Shown here: piece after piece, positions 25,272 through 33,946 of the stretch | Numbering within the stretch: position 1 is the first letter of the stretch | Layout of the letters: each line of letters opens with the position of its first letter | Assembly: GCF_000336755.1 (NCBI RefSeq) | Contig: NZ_AOLK01000024.1 | Span: forward strand, 124,001-188,000 | DNA: 64,000 bases | From: Haloferax elongans ATCC BAA-1513 | GTDB lineage: Archaea > Halobacteriota > Halobacteria > Halobacteriales > Haloferacaceae | Direction: 5' to 3' | Translations under genes and position numbers: made by a program | The notes under the pieces: model-generated | The model's input: the letters and a program-made list of their open reading frames with translations, nothing else | Database searches by the model: none | Told to the model about the DNA's origin: nothing

Positions 25272-25355
25272 TTCGACCTGAAATGGGTGGCCCGTGCGTT
25301 CGACCTGAAGCAGATATTCGACGCGAAGCAGTGGTCGCGTCAGTTCCACCCGAAA
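25272..25355. repeat. Degenerate 12-bp repeats at 27/18/27-bp spacing
   Basis: Four related units, TTCGACCTGAAA, TTCGACCTGAAG, TTCGACGCGAAG and TTCCACCCGAAA, start at 25272, 25299, 25317 and 25344. The spacings are all multiples of 9. They fill the gap between the small protein and the convergent coiled-coil gene. They may be remnants of coding repeats. Confidence 0.4.
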
Positions 25356-25404
25356 TAGACGTCTGTTCTGCTCGATCAGAGACAGGCTGTCGCCTGAATC
25401 GACC

Positions 25405-26373
25405 CTATGTGGACGATTCCTGCCGATACTGGTCGAGTGTCTCCTGTACCGCACCCCACGAGACCGGGGGTTCGAACTCGTCGATAGCCGACTGGAACGC
25501 GTCGAGGTCGTCGCCGTAGCGGTCTGTCCACGCCGACTGTGCGAGCGAATCGAGTTGTTCGGCGAGCCGTCCGGCTCGGGCGTCGATGTCGTCGAGTCGG
25601 TCGCCGATGTCGTCCAGTCCCCCGGTCTCGTCGACGTCGTCTCGACTCGCCAACTCCCGCAGATCGTCGAGTTCTGCCCGCACGTCGGCGACGAGGAGCG
25701 GGACGACGCGACACCGGAGCGCCGCCTCGTACCACGCGTGGGCCACGTCGTTGCCGTCACTCACGGAACTTGATACGTTTTCTCGCGTGCGCGCGATGTC
25801 GTCGAGCGACTGCTCCAGTGCGTCCACGTCGGTGTCGAGGTCGCGCCGCCGCAGGTCGTGGTCGGCCAACCAGCGTTCGAAGTCTTCGAGTTCGAGTTGC
25901 GTGTCGTCGGCCGCCATCTGGACCGTTTGGGCGTCCGAAGCGATGTCCCGCAGTCCGGTCACGAGGTCGAAGACGGGGCGGTCGTCGCGTTGCCAATGTG
26001 AGAGCGACTGCAGTTCGGACCCAAGTCCAGAGACTCGCTTTTCAGCCGCGGTAACAGTCTCTTCGAACGAGTCGAGGCGGGTTCGGACAGCGTCCACGTC
26101 GGTGACGTCGCTGGCTTCTTCTTCGGCCTCTGAGAGCGCGATTTCAGCCAGTTCGACGCGCGTCTCGGCCGTGGAAAGCATCATCGACGTGTCCGTCACG
26201 GCGCTGTCCACGGCCGACTGGGTAACGACACCGTCGTCGTCAGTAACGTGGTCGAGGACGGCGCGCACGTACTCGGGGTCGCGCGTCTCGTCTTCAGCGA
26301 GGAGTACGTCCACGGCGTCGTCCTTCGACAGCCCGACGATGCACTTCGGGGCGTCGCTGTCTCCGTCGTCCAT
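25405..26373 (-). CDS. Haloarchaeal coiled-coil protein ('halo transducer'-like)
   Basis: A 322-residue, highly acidic, almost wholly helical protein without TM segments. Residues 10-75 form a small globular part (CIVGLSKDDAVDVLLAEDE). Long heptad-like stretches follow (RVELAEIALSEAEEEAS, FEETVTAAEKRVSGLGSELQS, VDALEQSLDDIARTRENVSS). It resembles the coiled-coil part of a transducer but has no conserved methyl-accepting hairpin or HAMP domain, so direct chemotaxis signalling is unlikely. It is divergent from pstS, 208 bp away. Function unknown. Confidence 0.68.
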   Translation of the reverse strand: MDDGDSDAPKCIVGLSKDDAVDVLLAEDETRDPEYVRAVLDHVTDDDGVVTQSAVDSAVTDTSMMLSTAETRVELAEIALSEAEEEASDVTDVDAVRTRLDSFEETVTAAEKRVSGLGSELQSLSHWQRDDRPVFDLVTGLRDIASDAQTVQMAADDTQLELEDFERWLADHDLRRRDLDTDVDALEQSLDDIARTRENVSSSVSDGNDVAHAWYEAALRCRVVPLLVADVRAELDDLRELASRDDVDETGGLDDIGDRLDDIDARAGRLAEQLDSLAQSAWTDRYGDDLDAFQSAIDEFEPPVSWGAVQETLDQYRQESST

Positions 26374-26518
26374 ATTTGAAGTCGTCTGACCGCCGCATTC
26401 TACATTCTATCGGTCAGAGAATATATAGCAGAACGTAGCACTCAGTCCCCATCATATGTGGTTGTAGCAGTCACGTACTGTATTAGCGGCGTCATACCGC
26501 TCATTATTACTACAGTCG

Positions 26519-26543
26519 AATACTATTGGACTAAAGTAGTATT
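26519..26543. promoter_or_regulatory. Inverted repeat in the pstS promoter
   Basis: AATACTA and TAGTATT form perfect 7-bp arms with an 11-bp spacer. A TATA-like ttttattatat (26553-26563) follows about 20-30 nt before the ATG at 26582. The repeat lies immediately upstream of it, which suits a phosphate-starvation activator site. The binding factor is not identified. Confidence 0.4.
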
Positions 26544-26581
26544 ATAAACGCATTTTATTATATCACGGGTCGGTGCTGGTG

Positions 26582-27778
26582 ATGGCGCGCGACTCCAAGC
26601 AGCTCACAGAGAGCGTATCACGTCGGAAATTCCTCGTCGCATCCGGTGCCGCCGGCCTCGCTGGTCTGGCAGGATGTAGCGGTTCCTCGGGTTCGGAGAC
26701 GGACGCAGCGACCGATGCTCCCGAAACTGAAGCGGAGACTGACGCCCCCGAAACCGAAGAAGAGACCGCGAAGCCGGAAGACAACGAGCCAGAGATGCTC
26801 ACCGCCGAGGGTTCCTCGACGGTCTACCCCATCGCGAACAAAGGCAGCTCCTACTGGAACTCTAACGCACCGCCGAGCGACGGTGAGTACTGGGGTTCGA
26901 GCTCCGAAGGCACCGTCCCCGGCTGGTCCGAACTCGGCGAGCCAGACATGCGTCTCGCAGACTACTTCGCGAGCCTCTACGGCTTCGAGCCGACCGAAAC
27001 GCAGGCGAACCCGCCGTTCGCGACCAGCATCGGTCTGAGCCACTCGGGTACCGGTTGTAAGTCCGTCCGTGACGGCCTCGTCGACATCGGTAACTCCTCC
27101 GGTCCCATCACGGCCGAACTCGGAATCAGCGAAGCAGAGCGCGACGAGAAGTACGTCGACCACGTCGTCGGCCGCGACGGTCAGCCCGTCGTCGTCTCGA
27201 AGGACATCTTCGACGCCGGTGTCACGGAACTCACCGGTGAAGAAGTCAAGAAAATCTACCAGGACGAAATCACGAACTGGAAGGACGTCGGCGGCCCGGA
27301 CAAGGAAATCTACGTCGTCGGCCGTGCGGAAGGGTCCGGTACGGACACCTCGTTCCGCCTCAACATGCTCGGTGACGCCGATGCGTCGATGGAAGGCGTC
27401 GACACCCGGAAGGGTCAGAACCAGCAGGTCAAGACGGTCGTCCAGCAGAACGAAGGTGCCATCGCGTACATGGCACTCGCGTTCACCGGCCCGCAGGTCA
27501 AGCCCATCGGTATCGAGTTCGAGGGCACGCTCTTCGAGCCTGACAAGGACGCCGAGAACACCATCTTCGACAGTGCCTACCCGCTCAACCGTGACCTGCA
27601 CCAGTACACGACCATCACGGACGGGACGCCCAACGGCACCGACAAGCGCGAAGCGGCGTTCATCAACATGTTCCTGACGACGTTCGGCCAGGAGCTGTTC
27701 GTCGAGGCGAACAACTACATCCCGCTTCCGACGAAGGACCTCGAAGCCGAGAAGGCGAAGCTGCCCGACCAGGCGTAA
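26582..27778 (+). CDS. pstS: Phosphate ABC importer binding lipoprotein PstS
   Basis: About 398 residues from ATG 26582; a GTG at 26573 is in frame but less likely given the TATA position. A Tat lipoprotein signal (SRRKFLVASGAAGLAGLAGC) and an acidic Thr/Glu-rich linker precede the mature fold. Phosphate-binding blocks are seen: LTAEGSSTVYPI, SIGLSHSGTGCKSVRDGLVDIGNSS and GRAEGSGTDTSF. It captures phosphate outside the cell for PstCAB. It heads a pstSCAB-phoU operon. Confidence 0.94.
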   Translation: MARDSKQLTESVSRRKFLVASGAAGLAGLAGCSGSSGSETDAATDAPETEAETDAPETEEETAKPEDNEPEMLTAEGSSTVYPIANKGSSYWNSNAPPSDGEYWGSSSEGTVPGWSELGEPDMRLADYFASLYGFEPTETQANPPFATSIGLSHSGTGCKSVRDGLVDIGNSSGPITAELGISEAERDEKYVDHVVGRDGQPVVVSKDIFDAGVTELTGEEVKKIYQDEITNWKDVGGPDKEIYVVGRAEGSGTDTSFRLNMLGDADASMEGVDTRKGQNQQVKTVVQQNEGAIAYMALAFTGPQVKPIGIEFEGTLFEPDKDAENTIFDSAYPLNRDLHQYTTITDGTPNGTDKREAAFINMFLTTFGQELFVEANNYIPLPTKDLEAEKAKLPDQA

Positions 27779-27841
27779 CTCCCCGGTCCGCACGCAGCAC
27801 AGGCCTGGACTCGTTCTTCACCATTCATTTCAATTTCAATC

Positions 27842-28975
27842 ATGACCATACTGCCAGACAAAGACGCCGGCGACCTGCGAGCCGCAGCACGGCGTGAGGT
27901 CCAGCGGGGGCGTGACTTCGTCGACGAAGCCGACCCGGAGGCGCTCGTCACGGTGACAGTCGCCTCGGTGGCACTTCTCGCCGCGTTCGTTGGCTTTCTC
28001 GCCGTGTCGTCGCTCACAGCCATCCCGTTCGTGGTGTTCCTCATCGCGTCCGGGTACGGCTGGTTCAGACATCAAGAACTGACCGCGCGCGTCCTCACGC
28101 TGACGACGACCGTCTCGACGATTCTGATACTCGGGCTCATCCTCGTGTTCATCTTCGTCGAGGCGTGGCCGACCGTCGAGTACGCGACTGTGACGGTGTT
28201 CGGACTCCCCATCCCCGGGCTTCGACTCTTCATCGACACCCGCTGGAGTCCGGTCTCGCCGCCAATTCGCTACTCGTTGGTGCCGATGATTCACGGGACC
28301 GTCCTCGTCACCATTATCGCGACGGCCGTCGCCGCACCACTGGGCGTCGCGGCCGCGCTCTTCCTGAGCGAAATCGCACCCCGAGCGGTCCGCGAAGTCG
28401 TCAAACCGGGCGTCGAGATTCTCGCCGGAATCCCGTCTATCGTCTACGGATTCATCGGGTTCACCATCCTCAGCCCGTGGGCGTCGGACCAGTTTTCCAT
28501 CGTCGGACAGGGAACGTACCTGTTCGTCGGCGTCGTCGTCGGTCTGATGGCGCTTCCGACCGTCGTCTCGGTCGCCGAAGACGCCCTCAACAGCGTCCCC
28601 GAATCCATGAAAAGCGGGTCGCTCGCGCTCGGCACGACCGACTGGCAGACGATGACCTCGATTACGCTTCCGGCGGCCTTCTCGGGCGTGTCGGCGGCGG
28701 TACTCCTCGGTGTCGGCCGCGCCATCGGCGAGACGATGGCCGCGACCGTGATGCTCCGCGGGAGTCCGGGCCTCACGAAGCCACTGTACAACGTCTTCTA
28801 CGGAAACGATACCCTGACCTCGCTCATCGCGGCAAACTACGGTGATGCCGACGGCCTGCAACTCTCGGCGCTGTTCGTCGCCGGTGTCATCCTGTTCATC
28901 ACGGTGCTGTTCCTCAGCATCGGGTCGCAGTACATCGAGGCGCGCATGCGGAAGAAGCTCGGAGGTGCCGAATAA
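27842..28975 (+). CDS. pstC: Phosphate ABC importer permease PstC
   Basis: A 377-residue permease. The N-terminal ~110 residues contain two or three extra hydrophobic segments and a soluble lead-in (AARREVQRGRDFVDEADPEALV). The canonical transporter domain begins near HGTVLVTIIATAVAAPLGV. The EAA motif region is SMKSGSLALGTTDWQTMTSITLPAAFSGV. Its stop overlaps the pstA start (TAATG). Confidence 0.93.
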   Translation: MTILPDKDAGDLRAAARREVQRGRDFVDEADPEALVTVTVASVALLAAFVGFLAVSSLTAIPFVVFLIASGYGWFRHQELTARVLTLTTTVSTILILGLILVFIFVEAWPTVEYATVTVFGLPIPGLRLFIDTRWSPVSPPIRYSLVPMIHGTVLVTIIATAVAAPLGVAAALFLSEIAPRAVREVVKPGVEILAGIPSIVYGFIGFTILSPWASDQFSIVGQGTYLFVGVVVGLMALPTVVSVAEDALNSVPESMKSGSLALGTTDWQTMTSITLPAAFSGVSAAVLLGVGRAIGETMAATVMLRGSPGLTKPLYNVFYGNDTLTSLIAANYGDADGLQLSALFVAGVILFITVLFLSIGSQYIEARMRKKLGGAE

Positions 28976-30597
28976 TGGCTGGCGCAGTCGAATCCGAACT
29001 CGTCAGCGAAGACACCTCCGAGACGGAAGCCGTCGCGGCGGCCGCGGTGGGCGTCGCCGCAATCCTGTTCGCGCTCTCGCTCGCCGCGCTGTTCGAACTC
29101 GTCACGATTACTGACACCGTCGCGGGCATCCCGATGGTCGCACTTCTCGGCGCACTGTTGATTCTGCTCGGTCTCGGCGTCGTCGGCTTCGGCGTCGGGT
29201 CGCGACTCGGCTACGTCGCCACCAACCCGCGACCGTCTGCGGGCTTGGTCGCGGCAGTCGCCTTCTCGGGTATCTGGTTCGTCGTCGGTGGCCTCGTCGC
29301 CTCCCAAACGCTCGGACTCGGAACTATCGGCTGGGGCGGCGTCGCGTTCGTCACCGGTGGGCTGGCGTTCGCCGTCACCGCGCTCCCCCGCGAAGACATC
29401 GGCTCGACGCTTCCGGCAGGTCTGCTTGCAGTGTTTGCCGGCGCTGTCTTCGTCACCGGTCTCATTGGCCCAGGGTGGGTGTGGGACCTCGGGTGGGAGC
29501 AGTCTGCGTCGTTCAATGCTGAGTTCACCATCCCGGTGATTACGGCGTTCTGTTCGCTCCTCGTTTCGTGGGGAGCCGCCAAATCCTACGGCGGATTCGG
29601 TGCTCGCGGCCGACACGTGGGCGCGTATCTCCTCGTCTATCTGAACGCTCTCTCTATCATCGCCGTGCTGTTCCTCCTCGTCGCGTTCACCGTGTTCAAA
29701 GGCCTTCCGGGGCTGTTCAACAGTATCTCGTTCGGCCTCGGAGTAGGACCCGAGACGACCCTCTTCGGGTTCACGTTCGCGTGGCCGCTCTCGTGGCCGT
29801 TCGTGATGAACGGTGTCGCGCTTCTCAACGACGTCAACGGCGTTCTTCCGGCTATCGCTGGAACCATCTGGCTCGTCATCGGGGCCGTACTGTTCGCCGT
29901 CCCGCTCGGCGTTGGTGCGGCGGTGTTCATCACCGAGTACGCCGAACACGGCCGGTTCACGCAGGTTGTCGAAATCGCGACGAACGGCCTCTGGAGTACC
30001 CCGAGTATCGTCTTCGGGCTGTTCGGCCTCGCCTTCCTCGTTCCGCGTCTCGGAAACGGGAAGTCGCTCTTGGCCGGGATGCTCACGCTCGGATTCATGC
30101 TCCTCCCGCTTGTCGTCATCACCAGTCGCGAGGCGATGCTGGCGGTTCCCGACGAGTACCGCGACGCGAGCGCGGCCCTCGGCGTCACCAAGTGGCAGAC
30201 GATTCGCAGCATCGTCCTGCCCGCGGCACTTCCCGGTATCGTCACGGGAATCATCCTCGGCGTCGGCCGCATCGCGGGCGAGACCGCACCGATTCTCCTA
30301 ACCATGGCCGGCAGCGTCGCGCCGCCGGGCAGTCAGACGGTGGACGTTATCGGCGGCTTCCGATTTATCTCGTCGCCGCCGTTCGTGGAGAATCCCGAAC
30401 TTCTGCAGGCGACATCTGCACTTCCGTACCAACTGTACTCGCTTATCACTGCGGGCGTCGGGCAGTCGTCGAGCATCGCGAACATCGAACAGTTCCGGTG
30501 GGCGACGGCGCTCATCCTGCTCGTGGTGGTCTTAGGCTTCTATGCGGTGGGTATTGCGACCCGGTACTACTTCCGGCGGAAACTACAGCACGAGTGA
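28975..30597 (+). CDS. pstA: Phosphate ABC importer permease PstA with long N-terminal membrane extension
   Basis: A 540-residue protein, nearly twice the usual ~290. The canonical PstA domain is C-terminal, from about residue 290 (GTIWLVIGAVLFAVPLGVGAAVFITEY), with the EAA region YRDASAALGVTKWQTIRSIVLP. The first ~220 residues add about five or six hydrophobic segments separated by Gly-rich loops, with no recognisable domain. Extended PstA proteins are found in haloarchaea; the function of the extension is unknown. pstB follows after 3 bp. Confidence 0.92.
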   Translation: MAGAVESELVSEDTSETEAVAAAAVGVAAILFALSLAALFELVTITDTVAGIPMVALLGALLILLGLGVVGFGVGSRLGYVATNPRPSAGLVAAVAFSGIWFVVGGLVASQTLGLGTIGWGGVAFVTGGLAFAVTALPREDIGSTLPAGLLAVFAGAVFVTGLIGPGWVWDLGWEQSASFNAEFTIPVITAFCSLLVSWGAAKSYGGFGARGRHVGAYLLVYLNALSIIAVLFLLVAFTVFKGLPGLFNSISFGLGVGPETTLFGFTFAWPLSWPFVMNGVALLNDVNGVLPAIAGTIWLVIGAVLFAVPLGVGAAVFITEYAEHGRFTQVVEIATNGLWSTPSIVFGLFGLAFLVPRLGNGKSLLAGMLTLGFMLLPLVVITSREAMLAVPDEYRDASAALGVTKWQTIRSIVLPAALPGIVTGIILGVGRIAGETAPILLTMAGSVAPPGSQTVDVIGGFRFISSPPFVENPELLQATSALPYQLYSLITAGVGQSSSIANIEQFRWATALILLVVVLGFYAVGIATRYYFRRKLQHE

Positions 30598-30600
30598 CCA

Positions 30601-31551
30601 ATGACTGAAACGACACAATCGACAGATACGGATCAGGCGGCAGAATCGGCGCAGACGAGCGATATCGAGATGCAGGGCTCGGGTCAGCCACTCGAAGTCA
30701 CGGCTGGCGAGACGCGAGAGAAGACTCGCGACGAGTGGACCGACTACGAGTTCGAAGGCGACGCGAAGTTCGCCGTCGAAGACCTCGACGTGTACTACGG
30801 CGACGACCACGCGCTGAAGGGCGTCTCGATGGATATTCCCGAAAACAGCGTGACCGCGCTCATCGGCCCCTCGGGCTGTGGGAAGTCCACGTTCCTCCGG
30901 TGTCTCAACCGGATGAACGACCGCATCAAGGCGGCCAGTGTGGACGGCACCGTCGAACTCGACGGCGAAGGCATCTATCAGGACGGCATCAACCTCGTCG
31001 AACTCCGCAAGCGCGTGGGCATGGTGTTCCAGTCGCCGAATCCGTTCCCGAAGTCGATTCGGGACAACATCTCCTACGGCCCGCGAAAGCACGGCGACCT
31101 CGAAACGGGCTTTCTCGCGAACCTCCTCGGCCGGAGCGACGACGAGGAAGTCGAGGAACTGGTCGAGCGCTCGCTCACGCAGGCCGCTCTCTGGGACGAG
31201 GTCAAAGACCGCCTCGACGACAACGCACTCGGACTGTCCGGTGGGCAGCAACAGCGACTCTGCATCGCCCGCGCGCTGGCGACCGAGCCAGACGTGCTCT
31301 TGATGGACGAGCCCGCGTCCGCACTCGACCCGATTGCCACCTCAAAAATCGAGGACCTCGTCCACGAACTCTCGGAGCACTACACCGTCGTCATCGTCAC
31401 CCACAACATGCAGCAGGCGGCGCGTATCTCCGACCAGACCGCCGTGTTCCTGACGGGCGGCGAACTCGTCGAGTACGGCGATACCGAGCAGGTGTTCGAA
31501 GACCCAGAGAGCCAACGCGTCGAAGACTACATCAGCGGCAAGTTCGGGTGA
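30601..31551 (+). CDS. pstB: Phosphate ABC importer ATPase PstB
   Basis: A 316-residue ATPase with a ~60-residue acidic N-terminal tail. The ABC domain begins [19 protein letters not shown]. Walker [10 protein letters not shown], the PstB-specific LNRMNDRI after it, signature [15 protein letters not shown], Walker [14 protein letters not shown] and switch His in [11 protein letters not shown] are all intact. It powers PstCA. Confidence 0.96.
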   Translation: MTETTQSTDTDQAAESAQTSDIEMQGSGQPLEVTAGETREKTRDEWTDYEFEGDAKFAVEDLDVYYGDDHALKGVSMDIPENSVTALIGPSGCGKSTFLRCLNRMNDRIKAASVDGTVELDGEGIYQDGINLVELRKRVGMVFQSPNPFPKSIRDNISYGPRKHGDLETGFLANLLGRSDDEEVEELVERSLTQAALWDEVKDRLDDNALGLSGGQQQRLCIARALATEPDVLLMDEPASALDPIATSKIEDLVHELSEHYTVVIVTHNMQQAARISDQTAVFLTGGELVEYGDTEQVFEDPESQRVEDYISGKFG

Positions 31552-31647
31552 GGAAAGTGGCACCGAGCCGACCCCCGAACGGTCGGCCGCCCGCGGCAGT
31601 GAGCCACTGGTCCCCCGACACTGTCGTGGACACGCGCACGGAGAACC

Positions 31648-32706
31648 ATGGAGACACGTAAGATACAACAAGTCAGCAACGGGACGTTCACGGTCTCACT
31701 GCCGAGAGACTGGGCGGATTCGGTCGGTATCTCCGCCGGGGCGGTCGTCGACCTCCACACGCACATCGACGGCCTACTCGTGATTCAGCCACCGGAGAGC
31801 GAACTGGACACGGTCGCCGCAGTCGAAATACAAACCGAGTGCGGTGACACGGCCCACCTCGAACAGACCCTCCGTGCGGCCTACGCCGCCGGACCGAGTG
31901 AAGTCGTCCTTACCGGAAGTAGCGAGTTCACCGGCAGCCAGAAACAAGTCATCCGCAGCGTCGTTCGCAACCTCGTCGGCGTCACCATCGTCGAGGAGTC
32001 GGTGTCACACGTCGTCGTGCGAAACGTCCTCGACTCGACGGAGGTGTCGGTTCGGCAGTCTATCCGCCAACTGCAGTTCGTCGCGCTGTCAATGCACCGC
32101 GAGGCGACCACTGCACTGACGAGCGACGCGCCCGCGGTGGGCGGTGCCGACCAAGACGACCGCGCCGACAGACTGTACGCGATGGTCGAACGGCACTTCA
32201 CCCGGAGCCTCGAACGCCTCGACGAAGTCGACGCGCTCGGCGAGACCCGCCGGGAGTTGTTTCGGCTCCACGAGACCGCACGCGAGTTAGAGCGCATCGC
32301 CGACCACGCAGAACGAATCGCGGACGTCGCGACCGCAGTCGACAAGTCGCTCGCTGACCCACTCGCAGAGGACGTGTCAGCAGTCGCCGAGCGCGCCCGC
32401 GATGCCGTCGAGTCGGCTGTCGATGCTGTCTTCGACGATGGGAGCATCGAGGACGCCCAGTCGGTGTTCGAAGCTCGGGACGACGTGTTCGAGCGCGTCG
32501 ACGCCCTCGAACGCGAGTTGTTCGACGCAGCCGACGCCGAGTACCAGTACACCCACGCGCTCGACAGCATTCGCCGGACGGCCGCCCACGCCGGAAACAT
32601 CGCCGAGCGAGGGTTACAAACCGCTATCTGTCAGCAGGAACCGGCCGACGTGGCAGTCGACTTCGGCGGGAACGAAGGCGTCGGAAGCCAACGCGTCGGC
32701 GAGTAA
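31648..32706 (+). CDS. phoU: PhoU-type phosphate regulator with N-terminal AbrB/SpoVT domain
   Basis: A 352-residue protein. Residues 1-50 are a SpoVT/AbrB-like swapped-hairpin DNA-binding domain (RKIQQVSNGTFTVSLPRDWADSVGI). The C-terminal half contains PhoU helical bundles with the E/D-rich metal-binding repeats (LHETARELERIADHAERIADV; SIRRTAAHAGNIAERGLQT). The AbrB-PhoU fusion is the usual archaeal form and is thought to link phosphate uptake to transcription. It lies 96 bp after pstB. Confidence 0.93.
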   Translation: METRKIQQVSNGTFTVSLPRDWADSVGISAGAVVDLHTHIDGLLVIQPPESELDTVAAVEIQTECGDTAHLEQTLRAAYAAGPSEVVLTGSSEFTGSQKQVIRSVVRNLVGVTIVEESVSHVVVRNVLDSTEVSVRQSIRQLQFVALSMHREATTALTSDAPAVGGADQDDRADRLYAMVERHFTRSLERLDEVDALGETRRELFRLHETARELERIADHAERIADVATAVDKSLADPLAEDVSAVAERARDAVESAVDAVFDDGSIEDAQSVFEARDDVFERVDALERELFDAADAEYQYTHALDSIRRTAAHAGNIAERGLQTAICQQEPADVAVDFGGNEGVGSQRVGE

Positions 32707-32722
32707 GTCCCCGCAGGCACAC

Positions 32723-33181
32723 TCACACATCGTATTCGATAGCCCAGTGGTGAAGGTGGGCGAACACAGGAAACAGCGCTTTGCCTTTCTCTGTCGGTTC
32801 GTACTCGACTCGCGGCGGCATCTCGTCGTAGGCACGCCGAGTCAGCAATCCCGCCTGCGTGAGTTCGTGCAACCGTGTCGAGAGCGTGTTCGGCGGGACG
32901 TCGAGGTCAGATTCGAGGTCACTGAATCGCAGTGGCCCATCTGCGAACGCGAAGGCGCTGAGAATCGACATCGCGTGGACTTTCCCGAGCACCGAAAGCA
33001 ACGACGCGACCGTCTCCTCGATTCGCGCTCGCTCGTCGGGGTCGAACGACGCTCGCAACGCGGTCGCTTCCTCGCGGGAGAGTTTTTCGCCGATTTCGGG
33101 CGTGGGTGCTTCCCCAGTGTCGGGTGTAGGCGGCGTCTCGGACGTAAGTTCGTCCTCGTCTGTGGGCGGCGTCTCAGCCAT
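32723..33181 (-). CDS. HxlR-type winged-helix regulator
   Basis: About 152 residues from ATG 33181. The frame stays open upstream to 33391, but that would overlap the divergent gene and the operator. The first ~55 residues are a Pro/Thr/Glu-rich, disordered tail. The HxlR wHTH follows: LLSVLGKVHAMSILSAFAFADGPLRFSDLESDL, then PNTLSTRLHELTQAGLLTR and YEPTEKGKALFPVF. It is divergent from the NAD-binding gene at 33317, so probably regulates it. Confidence 0.83.
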   Translation of the reverse strand: MAETPPTDEDELTSETPPTPDTGEAPTPEIGEKLSREEATALRASFDPDERARIEETVASLLSVLGKVHAMSILSAFAFADGPLRFSDLESDLDVPPNTLSTRLHELTQAGLLTRRAYDEMPPRVEYEPTEKGKALFPVFAHLHHWAIEYDV

Positions 33182-33263
33182 GCCTCCTTCTACACCGCCA
33201 TCCGTAATGAGCACTCGCACCAGCGTGCTGTTAAACCGCGATTTGAGTTTCGAGACCTTCGAT

Positions 33264-33281
33264 ACTTCGAAGATTCGAAGT
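33264..33281. promoter_or_regulatory. Operator-like inverted repeat between HxlR gene and epimerase-like pair
   Basis: ACTTCGAA-GA-TTCGAAGT is a perfect 8-bp inverted repeat in the 135-bp divergent promoter region. Two more TTCGA units lie just to the left (33249-33262), so several copies are present. It lies 36 bp before the ATG at 33317. Confidence 0.55.
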
Positions 33282-33316
33282 TGCAAGTATTTCACTTCAA
33301 CATCCGTATTGTTGGT

Positions 33317-33946
33317 ATGCGAATCACAGTGTTCGGGGCCTCCGGTCGGACCGGCGTCCCCTTCGTTCGACAGGCAGTCGCCCGTGGACACGACGTGGTC
33401 GCGTTCGTCAGAAACGCCGACCGCTTCCCGGTGACAGACGAGTCGGTGACGGTCGTCGAAGGTGACGCCTACGAGGGAACTGGTGTCCGAGACGCCGTCC
33501 GCGACGCCGACGCCGTCGTCTCAGTCCTCGGCCAGACGAAGTCGGGGCCAGACGACCTACTCACCGTCGCGGGCGACACCGTCGTCGCGGCGATGCGTGA
33601 CGAAGGCGTCAGCCGGTACGTCACGCTCGTCGGCGCGGGCGTCCGCAAAGACGGCGAATCCGTCTCCCTCTCGGGGAAGGTGATGGGAACGTTGCTGAAA
33701 GTACTCGCTGGCGAGGTTCTCGACGACGCGACAGAACACGTTCGGCGGGTCCGAGCGAGGGACCTCGAATGGACCGCCGTTCGCGCACCGCGACTCACCG
33801 ACGACGAGGCGACCGGCGAGTACCGCCACGGCGACATCGACCTCGGATTCGAGTCCATCGCCCGCGGGGACGTGGCGACGTTCCTCCTCGACTGCGTCGG
33901 AGACGATCTGTACGTCCACGACCTGCCAAAGGTGGGACCAGCATGA
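33317..33946 (+). CDS. NAD(P)-binding SDR-like protein (NmrA/SDR5 type)
   Basis: A 209-residue protein with a Rossmann N-terminus: MRITVFGASGRTGVPFVRQAV (GxSGxTG dinucleotide motif at residues 7-13). DADAVVSVLGQTKSGPDD and the block VTLVGAGVRKDGESVSL are like NAD-dependent epimerase/biliverdin-reductase-B-type proteins. No Tyr-x3-Lys pair is evident, so a sensor or an atypical reductase are both possible. Its stop overlaps the next start (ATGA). Confidence 0.82.
   Translation: MRITVFGASGRTGVPFVRQAVARGHDVVAFVRNADRFPVTDESVTVVEGDAYEGTGVRDAVRDADAVVSVLGQTKSGPDDLLTVAGDTVVAAMRDEGVSRYVTLVGAGVRKDGESVSLSGKVMGTLLKVLAGEVLDDATEHVRRVRARDLEWTAVRAPRLTDDEATGEYRHGDIDLGFESIARGDVATFLLDCVGDDLYVHDLPKVGPA

Noticed and set aside
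25110-25760. 216-residue minus-strand frame over the degenerate repeats
   Set aside because: Mostly a shadow of two real genes; Thr/Ser/Arg-rich with no domain. The repeats are kept as a repeat feature.
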